Shown here: positions 23,590 through 36,250 of the stretch, in pieces
Layout: each line of letters opens with the position of its first letter
Position numbering within the stretch: position 1 is the stretch's first letter
From: Perilla frutescens
Lineage: Eukaryota; Streptophyta; Magnoliopsida; Lamiales; Lamiaceae
Reading direction: 5' to 3'
Assembly: GCA_026008535.1 (NCBI GenBank)
Contig: BRKX01000006.1
Coordinates: 5,416,501-5,480,500, forward strand
Length of the DNA stretch: 64,000 nt
Notes under the pieces: model-generated
Seen by the model: only the letters and a program-made list of their open reading frames with translations
Told to the model about the DNA's origin: nothing
Databases searched by the model: none
Made by a program: the position numbers and the translations under genes

Positions 23590-23958
23590 GTTTGGATGAG
23601 AAGGCAATGGGAGATGAAGACCGTGGGGCCTACATTCTTACTAGACCACAAATTAATAATTAGACAGACGATAAATGTAATTTCCGGCCACAGCATGAGC
23701 TTGTTTGAGCCGAAAGATAGGGATCGAATGGCTGGACTCGATGGAAACTGGCTCATAGCATCTATTGGAAGAGATGGAGCAAATGGAGGAACTCGCATAT
23801 GGCCTTTAAACGAGCATTGTGGATGGAACTCGACTCTCGAAGATTGAGCAATGGGGTGCCTCTCATAGCTTATATGAGTTTGTAGAGGATGTGTGGGGAT
23901 TTGAGACTTCTGCCAATTAACAACATTCATCATTTTGTTTCAAAACTCATCTTTGTAG
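23590..23958 (+). pseudogene. UGT74-like gene remnant (third copy)
   Basis: Collapsed second exon of the same gene. Recognisable pieces in order are a KTVGPTFLL start (23615), SLFEPK (23700), a shortened EWLDS-type region, HCGWNSTLED (23815, part of the PSPG box), a GVPLIA segment in another frame (23855), an EDVWG segment, and the C-terminal …HHFVSKL-type end before TAG at about 23956. Several hundred bases of exon 2 are deleted between these blocks and the frame changes more than once. Exon 1 is missing. It sits 80 bp after UGT gene 2, showing that the array once had at least three copies. Confidence 0.85.
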
Positions 23959-26120
23959 AGCAAGCCAACATTAATTGGCCCAATTAGCCTCGGCTCTCTT
24001 CTTATTTGAATTAATAAAAGAGAGATTGTACGTAATCTAATGCTTCATTTATATATGCTGATTGTTTAATTTTATATACATAATTAATAAAACTTGGCTC
24101 ATTTTGCTTTTTTACTTCCCCATCCATAAGTCTTAAATATTGCATATTAATTATAGATATATTTTTATATATTTAGGACCTAAATCATTATCTTTTTAGT
24201 TATTGCGGGAATAATGTGGAGTTAGAAGGTGTGTATCACTATAATGGAATAATGTTGTAAATATGAAAGGAGAATCATCAAGATATGAAAAAAGTGATTA
24301 GCAATTGATTTTGAGGAAGGAATCTGCCATCACATACGTAAAATCATGATATGCCATAGATATTTAATGGTGGATGAAAGCTTTACATATACAAGTGGTA
24401 TCATATCATTCTGAAAGGGCATCCCGGTTCTTTACAGTTTTCTAGATAATTATCTATAAAGTTTGATAAATCAGTGATTAGTTTATTCCAGTTTCATTTT
24501 ATTTTATATAAGTTAATTTTATTTAATAATGCAAATGTATCTTACAATCACCACTTGTTTGTTTCAATATGAGTGGCGCGCTAAGTTAATTTTTGAAATG
24601 AAATCACATTAGTTTTGATATCCCCATATTGTGAGATCAAATTGATTTTTACAAATTCACACACTTAATCCTTTTAATGCTTTGAGATGGTAAGCTCATG
24701 TTCTTTATTAATTAGTTGTGTAGTGCGCAATATACAATTGATTAGTTAAGGCCTAAAACTAATTAAAAGGGATTCGTAATTCTTGAATTGGTTCTATAAG
24801 TGGTAGAGTTGAATTTTTCTGTCAACGGGCATACGGAGATATTGTGTGCATATGGTCCGTGTGCCTATAATATAGCTGGGTTTCTCTATTTTTTAAAGTT
24901 GTTGACTAATTAAATTTGTTAAGGTCTTGTGAGTTGTTAATTAATAAGAAGACGAATAATAAAGGTTCTTTTATTCGATAACACTTATGGAGGAATGAGG
25001 AGTGCTCAAGTAGATTTCAGTATTCCATAATTGATTTGCTTGATTATGTGGATAATATTTATACATTGATGATCGACATAGACATATCATTATAACTTTG
25101 TGATTTGATCTGTATTCATTTATTATTGATCTTGTTTACATCTTAATTAGTTTCAGTTAATTAGTAGATTAAACTCTTTCAACCCCACCCCCTACACTAG
25201 AAAGAAGAATTACACGGATCTGTGAAAAAATTTGTGTTTTCACCTAATACACCAATTTGAACATTTGAAAAATAATTTTATTTTGAGCGCATCACGACAG
25301 CGCATCACTCATCCGCTTGCAATTGGGATTTAATGGTGGATTCCATCTTGGTTAGAGAAAATTGTAATTGTTCAAACATTATCAAAGGTGTTTTTAGTTC
25401 GGTTTTCCTTATACTAAAGTTTAATTTGGCTCCCAAACTTAGTGATAAAATATTGTTTGGAATTGGAGGTTACAACAGAGACTCATCAATAGGGATTGAA
25501 GATGAGAAATTGGATAATATACATTGGAAAAGTCAATTAATGCTGTCTGCCATGAGTGTACTGGCTATCTGAACAAGTACTATCGACATCGACAATAATT
25601 TCAAAAATTACATAAAAATTTAAAACATTGATATATTGATACAGATAAAATGTAGATGGAAACTACACAACATTTTCTTAAAAATTCTTAAAAATTATGG
25701 AGCAGACTTCGATCTGAGAAGGCATGACATGTGTAGAAAGCATATTAAGGAGGATGAAATTTTGTACCAACCAGCCACTGTCTACTTCTCACATATTGTA
25801 AGACAGATATTTAATTGATTTTGCGAAGATAAGACCAACAAAATAAATAATAATATCTTTACTTGTAGATGTGAGGACACGTGGAAGTCCAAAGCCAGCC
25901 CAAGGTAATCGACTGATGTTTTCTCGAAACAAAACGACAATTATTACTTAATAATACTAATCAAATAAACATTTACTTCATTTTTATATTTTTTGTTTTT
26001 TGCACTCAGCCGTTGGATTTGGATAATTCAATCTGGAAATGAAAAGGAAATACAACACTGCCCTCTGTTTCTCTCTCTCTAGGTTTCTAGTTTCTGGTTT
26101 CTTCCTCCTCTTTTAGACTG
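23959..26120. other. Intergenic spacer
   Basis: AT-rich DNA. An AATAAA at about 24010 could end transcripts from UGT gene 2 or the remnant. Short ORFs at 25333-25572 and 25636-25818 show no recognisable domain and no supporting signals. No repeat structure stood out. Confidence 0.4.
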
Positions 26121-26128
26121 AGATTGGG

Positions 26129-26137
26129 TATTTAAAT
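26129..26137 (+). promoter_or_regulatory. Possible core promoter of the small ORF at 26214
   Basis: TATTTAAAT preceded at about 26071 by a CT-rich tract (CTCTCTCTCTAGG), a combination common in plant core promoters. It lies about 77 bp before the ATG. Inference only. Confidence 0.35.
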
Positions 26138-26213
26138 CCAACAATTAGTTTATAAGGCAACACAACAGGTTATTGTGAGAGAAAATTACTTGCATCATCA
26201 ATCATCAATCATC

Positions 26214-26414
26214 ATGATACTGGTGGCAATAGTGGCGGAGCTACTGGAGGAGTACACGGTGGTGGTGGCGCGTGTGCTGGAGCACATGCTGCAAGACGCG
26301 CCGCTGCCTTTTCCGCGGCGGGTGCGTTTCCTCATTCTTCGCAATCTTCCCTTCGCTTCTCCGCCGTCGGCTCCCCTCCGCCTTCAACACACTCCTGCTA
26401 CTGCTCTAGCTTAG
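26214..26414 (+). CDS. Candidate small protein gene, 66 residues, unknown function
   Basis: ATG at 26214 opens a 66-codon frame ending TAG, with composition sharply more GC-rich than the surroundings. It begins with a hydrophobic and acidic helix (MILVAIVAELLEEYTVVVAR), followed by a basic segment (PFPRRVRFLILRNLPFASPP) and a Pro-rich tail. The pattern suggests a membrane-associated or amphipathic small protein. I have a vague memory of small uncharacterised plant proteins with an RRVRFLILRNLPFA-like core, which cannot be checked here. A TATA-like motif and CT tract upstream support transcription. It could also be a fragment of a lost gene. Confidence 0.5.
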   Translation: MILVAIVAELLEEYTVVVARVLEHMLQDAPLPFPRRVRFLILRNLPFASPPSAPLRLQHTPATALA

Positions 26415-27127
26415 TTTTTTACGCCTCTGTACGTATTTTGTCTGTAGATACGTATTTGCGTACATTTTGTAAGCTTTTTTTTTTTTTTTTAATTTTGATG
26501 TAGCTAGCGCTGTATTTCATCTGATTGCTTGTAGAAAATAGAAATTAGAACTTGAGAGTTAAGATATGAGGCTTCTTTGCTTATCCGAACATTCTGTTTT
26601 GTTTGGTTTTAGAATTTTAGTATTTGATGCATCAAATTTGAGCATTTTTTTTTCTCCTTAATTAAAATCTGTTCCGTAAAGGAATGCTGCACATTCATTT
26701 AAATCGGAATCCCTGATCCCTCAATTCTTAACAACTGATTCCGGCGGCCACTCTGCCGGAATTTCAAGATGCCAAAGCTTCACGAGTGAGAGTGAGTTTT
26801 AGATAATTTGGATACTTCATCTTTCAAATAAAAAGTAACAAATGGATATTTCATCTTTTTATTTTTGTAATTTTGGTTTTGGATATTTCAGGTCTCAAAT
26901 AACAAATTGGGTTTTAGGGGATTCGATTTTCCTAGTTGATGTGAACGTTCAGAAAATGCAACTTGAAGTCTATATATAGCTTAAAATCTAGGTCCCATGT
27001 TAATTTCATATTGAAACAATATACTGTACATTGCCATATTCGACAAGATATAATCTAGTAGAATACTTTTGTTCTTATTTAACGGTAGTTTTAGAATTTT
27101 TAACTTGTTTTAAATATGGGCAGGTCT
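26415..27127. other. Spacer after the small ORF
   Basis: AT-rich, with a T-run at about 26476-26491 that could belong to a 3' UTR region. No gene was recognised. Confidence 0.35.
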
Positions 27128-27463
27128 CCTGTACATCAGACGGTCAACGTGCTGATCGGGTCAACGCGTGTTGATCCAGTCAATGCTTTGACTAAAAAAT
27201 TTGTCAAAATTAGTATAATTCATAATGCTGAAAAGTATCATTTTAAAGGTTCAAAAGTACCATTTGTATCAATAAAAAGTATTGGCCAGAATAAAAAATA
27301 AAGAAAAAACTGTTAAGATCAATATCAATTGAAACACTAAAAAGTACCATTCAAAATTAGAAAAAAAGTCTCAATTGTATCGCTAAAAAGTATCACCCGT
27401 TTTCATGATTTTTATGGTCAACGCTTTGACCGAGTCAATGCGCGTTAACCGTCTAATGTACAT
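27128..27463. mobile_element. MITE with GTACATnAGACGGT termini
   Basis: Left TGTACATCAGACGGTCAACG and right (reversed) TGTACATTAGACGGTTAACG are inverted copies. The inverted similarity continues through GTCAACG and GACTnGGTCAA phrases for about 50 bp. The interior repeats AAAAAGTAnCATT. No ORF is present; target duplication not clear. Confidence 0.6.
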
Positions 27464-28489
27464 CTTATGTACAAAAGTGTTTGCGTTTGAATATATGTGT
27501 CTTTCACCACATTTACACACACTATTTCTCAATTTTACTCGCATCAAAATCCTATAAAATCTATTTCATGAAGATATATTATGAAAATATAATTAATAGA
27601 CTTTCATATGAGATGGATGGAGAGTATCTATTTGTCATATTAATTTAAATATTAATTAATTGTATAAAATATTATAAATGACGATTAAATTGAAGTGGAG
27701 AGACTATAGTATTGCATAATAGAGGAGAGAAATATGAAATAACAATGAAAAAAAAAAGGTCAGAATGATAGTTGGTTGTAATCAAATACTCAGAAAAATA
27801 ATTCTAATCTTGCCACATCAAAAGTTTAAACCCGCCAACTTTTTCAAATTAAACCCCCACAGACATAAACTCAAAAAGCAACGCTACGTTGAGTACTACT
27901 GCAACATATCATTTTCATATATATAAATATTTATATACTATTTTTTATTTATTTATAATATTCTTAATTTATGTTTCATAAAAAGCAGTTAAATTTTATA
28001 ATATTTATAATTTAATTTATTTAATTTAATTGAATAAATATTATATTATATATTATGTGTTTGTAGATACGTCCTGGTGGGAAAAAAATAACAAAAAGGA
28101 AGAAAGAGGAGAAAGAAAGAGAGAAGAGTGAGAGTTCCAAAGAGTGGGAGAAAGAAGTGGAGCCCATATTCATACTATTTTTTCTCATTAAACTTGGTTT
28201 CACAGGGTACAGTCAATTTTCAATATTAAATCATATCATTACCCCCACAATAGTTTTAGAGTTGGTTTTGATTTTTAAATTTTGAATTTTTCAATCATTA
28301 GCAGAGCCTAAGGTTGCTTGCAAGTTGCAACCATTAACTTAGAAAAGTAACTTTAATATCACCACCATATCAGCGTCAGGTTAAAAGTTCAAATCCACCA
28401 ATCATTCCAAATTTATTTTTATAATTATAAACTCAAAAGACAACTCTATGTCGGGTCCATCACTACATATTATACATATACTACATTTT

Positions 28490-30069
28490 AGGATTAATTG
28501 CCAAAAAATACACCACCTTTTAACTAATTTGCAAATTAGACATCACTTTTCAAACGTTTCAATAAAAACACCACTTTTCATTTTGTAGTAAAATAGACAC
28601 CCCTTTTTTTTCCGGCCACCGGTAAAATGACGTGGCTTTATTTATTTCCTACGTGGACTATGATTCATACGTGTACTTGCCACATCAATATTTATTTTTT
28701 AGTTAATTGCCAAAAAATGCACCACCTTTCAACGAATTTGCAAATTAGACACCATTTTTCAAAACGTTTCAATAATGACACAACCTTTCATTTTGTAGCA
28801 AAATAGACACCCCTAATTTTTCACAAGACGTGGCTGCAGTTGAGGGTATTGGCATGCTGATGTACAAAAAGCCCATAACAAATTAAATTTCATCAAGTCA
28901 AATTACAATAGATTTTACGCAAAATCGAATTAATTGGAGACATTCAGAATTGCTTGAATTAGAAGAGAATGAGACATTCTGAATGTCTCCAATTAAGTGT
29001 GTTTCTATTTGCACCACTTAGTTTACTCTTTGCACCACTAAATTATATAAGTCAAAAATAAATAATTATAAAATTACATAAATATCCTTATTAAATAAAA
29101 ATATAATAAAATCAATAAATAAAATAAAATAAAATATTAAAAAGAAAAAAAAAACATCTCTCCTCCTCCTGCGTTTTCTCCTGCCGCCGGCAGTTCGGTG
29201 TCTCAGGCCTCATGGCCGCCTCCGGAGAGCGGCGGCTGGCGGTAAACTGGGAAGAAGAAGATTTTTTTAATAAAATTAAATTATTAATTTTAAGTTTTTT
29301 TTATGTAAAAAACATATTTTAGGGATTTAGGGGAGGGGAGGGAGAACCGACGAGGGGGTGGGGTGGATTCTAGAGCAGACGAGGGTGGCAGCCGGCGGGG
29401 GGCTGAGAGGGAGGGTGGTGGCGGCCGGCGGTAAGCGGGGAAGAAGAAGATTTTTTTTAATAAAGTTAAATTATTATTTTTATGTTTTTTTATGTAAAAA
29501 ACATATTTTAGATGAGATGGTATTATTGTCAATATTGGGATGCAAAGAGTAAAAATTGTAGTGCAAAGAGTAGATGTAGTGCAAACAGTAAATTAAGTGG
29601 TGCAAATAGAAACTCTCCCAATTAATTCAATATTGCGTAAAATCTACTGTAATTTGACTTGATTAAATTTAATTTGTCATGGGCCTTTTGTACATCAGCA
29701 TGTCAATACCATCAATTGCAACCACGTCTCATGAAAAATTATGGGTGTCTATTTTGCTACAAAATGAAAGGTTGTGTCATTATTGAAACGTTTTGAAAAG
29801 TGGTGTCTAATTTGCAAATTCATTGAAAGGTGGTGCATTTTTTTTGACAATTAATTAAAAAATAAATATTGATGTGGCAAGTACACGTATGAATCATAGT
29901 CCACGTAGGAAATAAATAAAGCCACGTCATTTTACCGGTGGCCGGAAAAGAAAGGGGGTGTCTATTTTGCTACAAAATGAAAGGTGGTGTCTTTATTGAA
30001 ACGTTTGAAAAGTGGTGTCTAATTTGCAAATTTATTGAAAGGTGGTGCATTTTTTTGCAATTAATCCTA
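28490..30069. mobile_element. Long-inverted-repeat (foldback-like) element
   Basis: Arms of about 480 bp (28490-28988 and 29626-30069) are near-perfect inverted copies, beginning AGGATTAATTGC at both ends. Each arm itself contains two tandem versions of a ~210-bp module (CACCACCTTT…TTTGCAAATTAGACACC…AAAATAGACACCCC), so the module occurs four times. A short GACGTGGC segment lies between modules. The element carries another transposon in its loop. Target duplication uncertain: CTACATTTT against CTACTTTTT is a 9-bp candidate overlapping the ends. Confidence 0.75.
28997..29617. mobile_element. Small transposon nested in the foldback loop
   Basis: A 621-bp element with termini GTGTGTTTCTATTTGCACCA and (reversed) GAGAGTTTCTATTTGCACCA. 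It is flanked by perfect 8-bp repeats CCAATTAA at 28989-28996 and 29618-29625, compatible with hAT. Inside, an AAGAAGAAGATTTTTTTTAA… ACATATTTTAG block is directly repeated (about 29253-29322 and 29440-29513), each copy next to GC-rich CCGGCGG-containing sequence that may have been captured. Confidence 0.75.
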
Positions 30070-30475
30070 CTTTTTATTTATTTATAATATTCTTAATTTA
30101 TGTTTCATAAAAATCAATTTAATTTCATAATATTCATAATTTAATTGAATAAATACTATATTATATGTATATATAGTATATGCGTGTGTTCTAAAAAAAG
30201 AACAAAAATGAGGAGAGAAGAGAGAGAAAGACAAAAGGTGAGGGAGAATGCGAAGTAGAGAGAGAGAAGTGCAAAAGAGAACATAAAAGAAGAGAGAGGA
30301 GAGAAGAGGGACGGTGCCAAGGGAAGAGAGAGAGAAGTGGGATCTATAGTCACGATACTTTTTTGATTAAGTTTGGCTTTGACAGTGTCTATGAAAATCA
30401 AATCAAATTATCACTCTGCAAAGGTTTTAGAGTTAGCTTTGATTTTTAAACTTCAAAAATTTTCAACCATTGCAA

Positions 30476-31474
30476 GCACCCTAATAATGAAACTAAGATA
30501 ATTGAGGTACTATCTCAATTCACGAGTCTACATCGGCGACTACTGGAGAATTTATGAAGGGTAAAATTATCGAAAAAAATATAATTAATCATTCACTATT
30601 ATCACTTGTTAGAATCTGTAAAAAGCATCCCTAAATACTTTGAAATTCATTTTTTTCATTTTTTTTTTCAATAGATAATTTGAAGTGAGAAGTTGAAAAA
30701 TCGAACACTTACATTATGCTACTTCCAAAGTGAAAAAATTTTAAAAAAAATCTTGAAATTATTTTTTTCCAAATACTACCTATGTACCAACTTCGGGATA
30801 TCACCTTTAAAAGGATGAGAGATCACAAGTTGGATTTTTAATGTCCTATTCTTTCAACTAAAAAAAAGTCGGCCAGCCATCTCCGGCCGGTGGGCCAGAA
30901 AATCCGGGCATGCTAAATTTTTTAGTGCCACAAGTGCCAGATTGGGCCCAATGTACCCATTTTGGGTATAGTAATTCTATGAGCAACCTTTAATTTTGTC
31001 TTTATAGTCTCCATATTATTATAAATATAAATACTAATAAAATAGGCTATTTTTATCTTTAATCTTTAATTAAAAATAGACAAAAATAAATAGTGATCGG
31101 AAAAAAAAAATTAAGAATAAAGAGTTATTTCGGTAATTTGGAGTTTAAATGTGTCAAATACTCTTATGACATACTTGATTTTCACACCCAATCATTGTGT
31201 AAATGTACTTTCACATTTATTACTAACTACATAACACACACACACACACATAAAGGAATTAAATCATACCGCAGATTTTATTAATTTTAGGCCATGATTT
31301 GATTAATTAGAATTAATCATAAGCATACGATTAATTGTAGGAATAAATCATATGCAAGAAAATAATTGTATATTTATCTATATAATTAAACCAAACTTAC
31401 AATTAAATTAATTAATTCTAGAAATTAATTTTTAGTATATTCGGTTTTAATTTTATTAAAATATAACCCTATGG
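30476..31474. other. Spacer without recognised features
   Basis: AT-rich. A short GC-rich phrase (GGCCAGCCATCTCCGGCCGG) at about 30872 and a CA-repeat at about 31232-31249 are the only notable items. Confidence 0.4.
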
Positions 31475-31612
31475 TTGCATATATACTAGATCATACGATT
31501 ATTTAAAGTATAGCATACAATTATATACAATATGATTGCGCATATACTATATCATACGATTATTTAAACTATAGCATACAATTATATACACTACGATTGC
31601 ATATATACTGAG
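31475..31612 (+). repeat. 61-bp tandem repeat, about 2.3 units
   Basis: Units starting TTGCATATATACTAGATCAT at 31475, 31536 and 31597 (partial), containing TCATACGATTATTTAAA and ATAGCATACAATTATATACA. The array abuts the LTR of the large retrotransposon at 31617. Confidence 0.85.
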
Positions 31613-31616
31613 CATG

Positions 31617-33230
31617 TGTCACGCCCCAAATTTTCATAAAGATAAATAATAACAATTATAAAAAGAACGTCACTTTATAAAATAACAACGTAATATTTAT
31701 TCAGAGTTTTTAAGTGAAAATAATAAAATATAAATATTTTATTTTTCTGACGATCATCATCTTGCCATGCACGCACATTGCCCGGCATCAACCTGAAATA
31801 AATAATAGTTTGGGGTGAGTACTATTAATTCAGTGGTGACCGTATTTATCTAAATTATACAGTTATAACAAATTAAACTATAGGTAGCTCATGGCTAAAT
31901 TCGGGACATATGTAGTCTGTCGGTCAATAATTGTTATAACCCATAAGTTAATAATTGTGAACCTGCATAAAAGCATAATAAGGATAAAAACAAAATGTGC
32001 ATCAAATTGAATCCCTCACCTTGACTTGAATTTGACTTTCGAAAATATGACACTAGTTAATTCCACACGCCGACTATTAATAAATTAAATATATAAATAT
32101 TAACATAAAATTTAAATAAAATAGATAAGTAAAAATATGCATGAATGTGGCCTACATCCCATTATCACTCTTGGCCCACAAAATAAAATACCAGCCCACT
32201 TGATTTTCTTCCCAATCAATATAGTTCATTGTTTATATATATTATGTTATATATATGTAAAACGAACTCACTCTACACCAAACCCCACGTCTAGCACACT
32301 CTTTCCAAAATAAAATTTTTCACTAACTCCAATCTCTCTCCCTCGCCTATTCGCAATTGAAGCTCTCAAATTCATTTCATTTTCTTTTTCTCCAGAAACT
32401 ATCTCCCCTCCCCCATTAGGCCTTTTCCCTCATCGCTGTCGGGAACAATTGACAATGGCAAAACCAACGTCATGGAAGACGGCTATCTCAAAGAGTTATT
32501 TGCCACAACCGCCCCCTCAGGACACCGCCAATCGCACCACCACCCTCTGCCACACTTCCCAATAAATGCGGAAAAAAAAACCACACACACGCGCGCGCCA
32601 TGATATACCTTCAGAAAAATGTTATTGCTTTTGGAGATGCTTAGAAGATTGATTTTGTTTTGATTTGTGAGAATGAATCATTTAGCCCCCCTTTTATAGT
32701 GTGAATTTTACAGATAAAAAGATTGGGATTAATTGTAAAACATAAATTCTTGAGATAGTGGTTAGTGAGAAGGCTCCGTGAATCCAAGAATTTTTACCGT
32801 TTCAAAAATCGAGAAGGTTATGCCGCATTTAGATTCAAATAACGAAGAAGAAGATAGAAAATCTGAAAACATCTTGGGCTATAAAATATTTACTTTGGGC
32901 CCAAGCCTGGATATTGGGCTCGAATTAAAAACTGGGCTTGAAAAATAATAATTAATCATTTGGATTTTAAAAATAAATATTGAACTACACAAATAAAACA
33001 TAGAGCTTGCGGTTTTGAAATGAATAAAATAATATTTTTCATTTAATAATAATAATAATAATAATTATTATTATTATGATTATTATTATTATTATTATAT
33101 AAAACATTGATGATTATAATAATATAGTTAAAATGATATAGTCACGACTTATAAGAACGTAACCAAAAATAATATAACATGCAAAAGTCAGAAAATATTA
33201 TTTTAAATTAAACAGTTTCGGGTCGCTACA
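31617..33230 (-). repeat. Chromovirus 3' LTR (complete, 1614 bp)
   Basis: On the + strand it runs from TGTCACGCCCCAAATTTT to TTTCGGGTCGCTACA. It matches 38441-39082 plus 50377-51534 over its length. It includes an (AAT)n/(ATT)n tract near 33045-33098, a CACACGCGCGCGCC run near 32588, and a GC-richer block (32400-32560). Confidence 0.85.
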
Positions 33231-33249
33231 TTCTTCCCTTCTAAAACAA

Positions 33250-36200
33250 ATTTCGTCCCCGAAATTTACTTACCTTGTCCCATAAACTGTGAATACTTAG
33301 CTATCACATCATCCTCTTCTTTACCTTGCCAACTCCACTATATTTTAATTAACGAGATCTCTTTATTTCGTAATCCGTGAACCTTCCTATCCAACACTGC
33401 CACCGGATATTCTTCATAAGATAGATCTTTTCTTATCTCCAGATTGCTATGATTCACAATATTGCTTGGGTCATGCATGTACATTCTCAGCGTCGAAATA
33501 TGAAAAACATCATGGACTACGGTCAAACTCGGTGGTAGTACAAGCTTATAAGCTACTTCTCCAACTCTTTCCAAGATTTCGAATTGATCGATGTAACGAG
33601 GCCTCAACTTTTTCTTCACTCTAAATCGTACAACTTCTTTTATCGGGGCTATTTTGTCAAACACCTTGTCATCCACACTGTATTGTATATCTCTTCTTTT
33701 TAAATCGGCATACGACTTCTGCCTATCTTGAGTAACTTTGATATGTTCACGTATCTTACTAATAACAACAACCGTTCTTTCTACAATCTTGGGTCCTAAA
33801 ATACTTATTCTCTCCAACTTTATCTCAATGCAACAGTGATCGACACTTTCTCCCATACAAGGCTTCATAAGGAGCCAACCCAATAGATGCCTGAAAAATG
33901 TTATTGTAAGCGAATTCCACTAATGACAAATGTTTTTCCTAACTATCTCCAAAATCCATCACACATGCCCACAACATGTCCTCCAACACTTGGATCGTCT
34001 GTTTCAAGTGTCTGTCAGTTTGCAGGTGGTAAGCCGTGCTCAATCTCAATTTTGTTCCCATAGCTTCTTGTAAACTCATTCAAAACTTAGATGTAAACCT
34101 TGGGTCACGATCAAACACAATGAAAACAGGTACTCCATGCAACCTTACTAATTCATCCATGTATAATTGTGCAAGTCTATCCGTATTGTGTGTCATCTTC
34201 ACTGGCAGTCGATCCACAATCACCCAAATCACGTGATTACTTTTCATGGTCCCTGGCAATCCCGTCACGATGTCCATCAAGATATTTTCCCACTTCCATT
34301 CTAGAATTTCAAGTGGATTCAAATAACATGTTGACCGTTGATGTTCCGTCTTCACCAATTGATACGTTATATATCTCCCGACAAAATCTCCAATTGACCT
34401 CTTCATATTTCTCCACCAAAAATAACTTTTCAAATCTTGGTACAGTTTTGTATATCCTGGATAAATAGAGTAACGAGTATTATGAGCTTCTTCCAAGATC
34501 TCTTTTCTTAACTTATCATTCTTCGGCACACACAACTATCTTTCATAAGTGAGCGCTCCATCCGTAGCTATAACAAAACTCTTGATCTTGCCTTTCAAAA
34601 CTCTTTCACTGATCTTATATAAGAATTGATCATCCTTTTGTGCATCCATGATTTTATCCTTCAGTAGAGGTTGAACTGTTAGTGCCACCAAAATTGATGT
34701 GGTGTCTCATACTGTTGGGACCACCTTAATTCACATCTTTGAAAACTCTTGAGTTAACCGCTTCATATGGATTGCCACCATGTTGCCTTTTTTGCTTAGA
34801 GCATTTGCTACCACATTGGCTTTATCGGGGTGGTAATGGATAGTGCAATCATAATCTTTGACAAGTTCTAGCCATCTTCTCTACCTCATGTTTAGCTCCT
34901 TTTGGATAAACAGATACTTAAGAATCTTGTGATCGGAGTAAATCTCATACTTTGCCCCATACAAATAATGATGTAATATCTTCAAAGCATGGACTACAGC
35001 TACACGTTCCAAGTTGTGTATCGAATAATTCCGTTCATGCACCTTCAACTACCTTGATGCATAAGTGATAACTTTTCCATGCTACATTAACACACATCCC
35101 AATCCTTGCTTGGATGCATCATTGTATATAACAAAGCCCTCTGTACCATCTAGAATAGTCAATACTGGAGCAGTTGTAAATCGTAGCTTCAGCTCTTGGA
35201 AGCTTTCCTCGCATTTCTCATTCCACTCAAATTTTGCTCATTTTCTGGTCAACTGGGTCAAAGGGCCTACTATCTTCAAGAATCCTTCAATAAATCATCG
35301 GTAATAGCCCGCCAAAGCTAGAAAGATGCGAACCTCTCCTGCATCTTTCGGCGTGCTCTAATTTTTCACCATTTCCACTTTTGCTGGATCCATTTCAATC
35401 CCTTCTGATGTCAACACATAACCGAGAAACCCACATCGGTCTATCCAAAACTCACATTTCTTAAACTTTACATATATTTTCTCCTTCCACAATGTTTCCA
35501 ATACGATCCAAAGATGTTCTTCATGTTGACTCCTATCCTTTGAGTAAATCAGAATGTCATCTATGAATACAATGACAAACTAATATAGGTACTAGTGGAA
35601 AACTTAGTGCATTAAATCCATACACATTGTTGGCGCGTTGGAAAACTCAAAAGGTATTACTGTGAATTTCTAATGTCCATATCTCGTTCGAAAAGCTTTC
35701 TTCAAAATATCACCTTCTTTGACTCTCAGCTGATGATAACCCGATCTCAGATCGATCTTTAAGAATACGCCAGCTCCTTTAACTGATCGAACAAATCATC
35801 AACTCATGGTAATGGATACTTAGTCTTTATAGTGAGTTTGTTGAGCTCGCGATAATCAATGCACATCTTCATGGTCCTATCCTTCTTCTTGATAAACAAC
35901 ACTGGTGTACCCCAAGGTAAGACATTTGGCTGGATATAACCTTTGTCCAATAATTTTTGCATTTGAACTTTTAGCTCTTGCAGCTCGAGCGGTGCCATTC
36001 TATAGGGGGCTTTGGAGAATAGTGCGCTCCAGGTACCAAATCAATGGTGAACTCGACTTGTCTCTTTGGCATAATACCAGTTATGTCCTCCGAAAATATA
36101 TCTGGATATTTCTCAACTACTAGTATATCTTCCATTTTTAGTTTCATCGATGTCGTACTTACCACATTCACTAGGAATGCCTGACAGTCTCTCTTTTTCA

Positions 36201-36250
36201 ACAATTTGACCATTTTTATTGCTGACACGATATGTGTTGCTGGCTTCACT
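33250..36250 (-). pseudogene. Chromovirus pol remnant (integrase to reverse transcriptase)
   Basis: On the - strand, read from right to left. The reverse transcriptase starts near 36000 (GYIQPNVLPWGTPVLFIKKK, then CIDYRELNKLTIK) and its catalytic motif VFIDDILIYS is at about 35545-35580. An RNase H region with many breaks spans ~35300-34650. The integrase lies at 34535-34080 (an HHCC-like finger that has lost Cys spacing, then WVIVDRLPVKMTH and VFDRDPRFTSKF). The C-terminal region is at 33883-33338 (RQKSYADLKRR…PRYIDQFEILERVGEVAYKL…VHDVFHIS), with a chromodomain-like end near 33300. Numerous stops and frameshifts make it inactive. Motif wording points to the Tekay/Del clade. Confidence 0.8.

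Larger units (their letters stand above)
27810..30475. repeat. Tandem duplication of ~0.5 kb, second unit split by a transposon
   Basis: Unit 1 (about 27810-28310) and unit 2 (about 28370-28489 plus 30070-30475) share order and wording: a CCACATCA…AAACTCAAAA block, TTTATTTATTTATAATATTC, a GA-rich stretch, then TTTTAGAGTTnG. The GA-rich part is expanded in unit 2. The inverted-repeat element at 28490-30069 lies in the second unit, and unit 1 shows the uninterrupted sequence. Confidence 0.65.
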
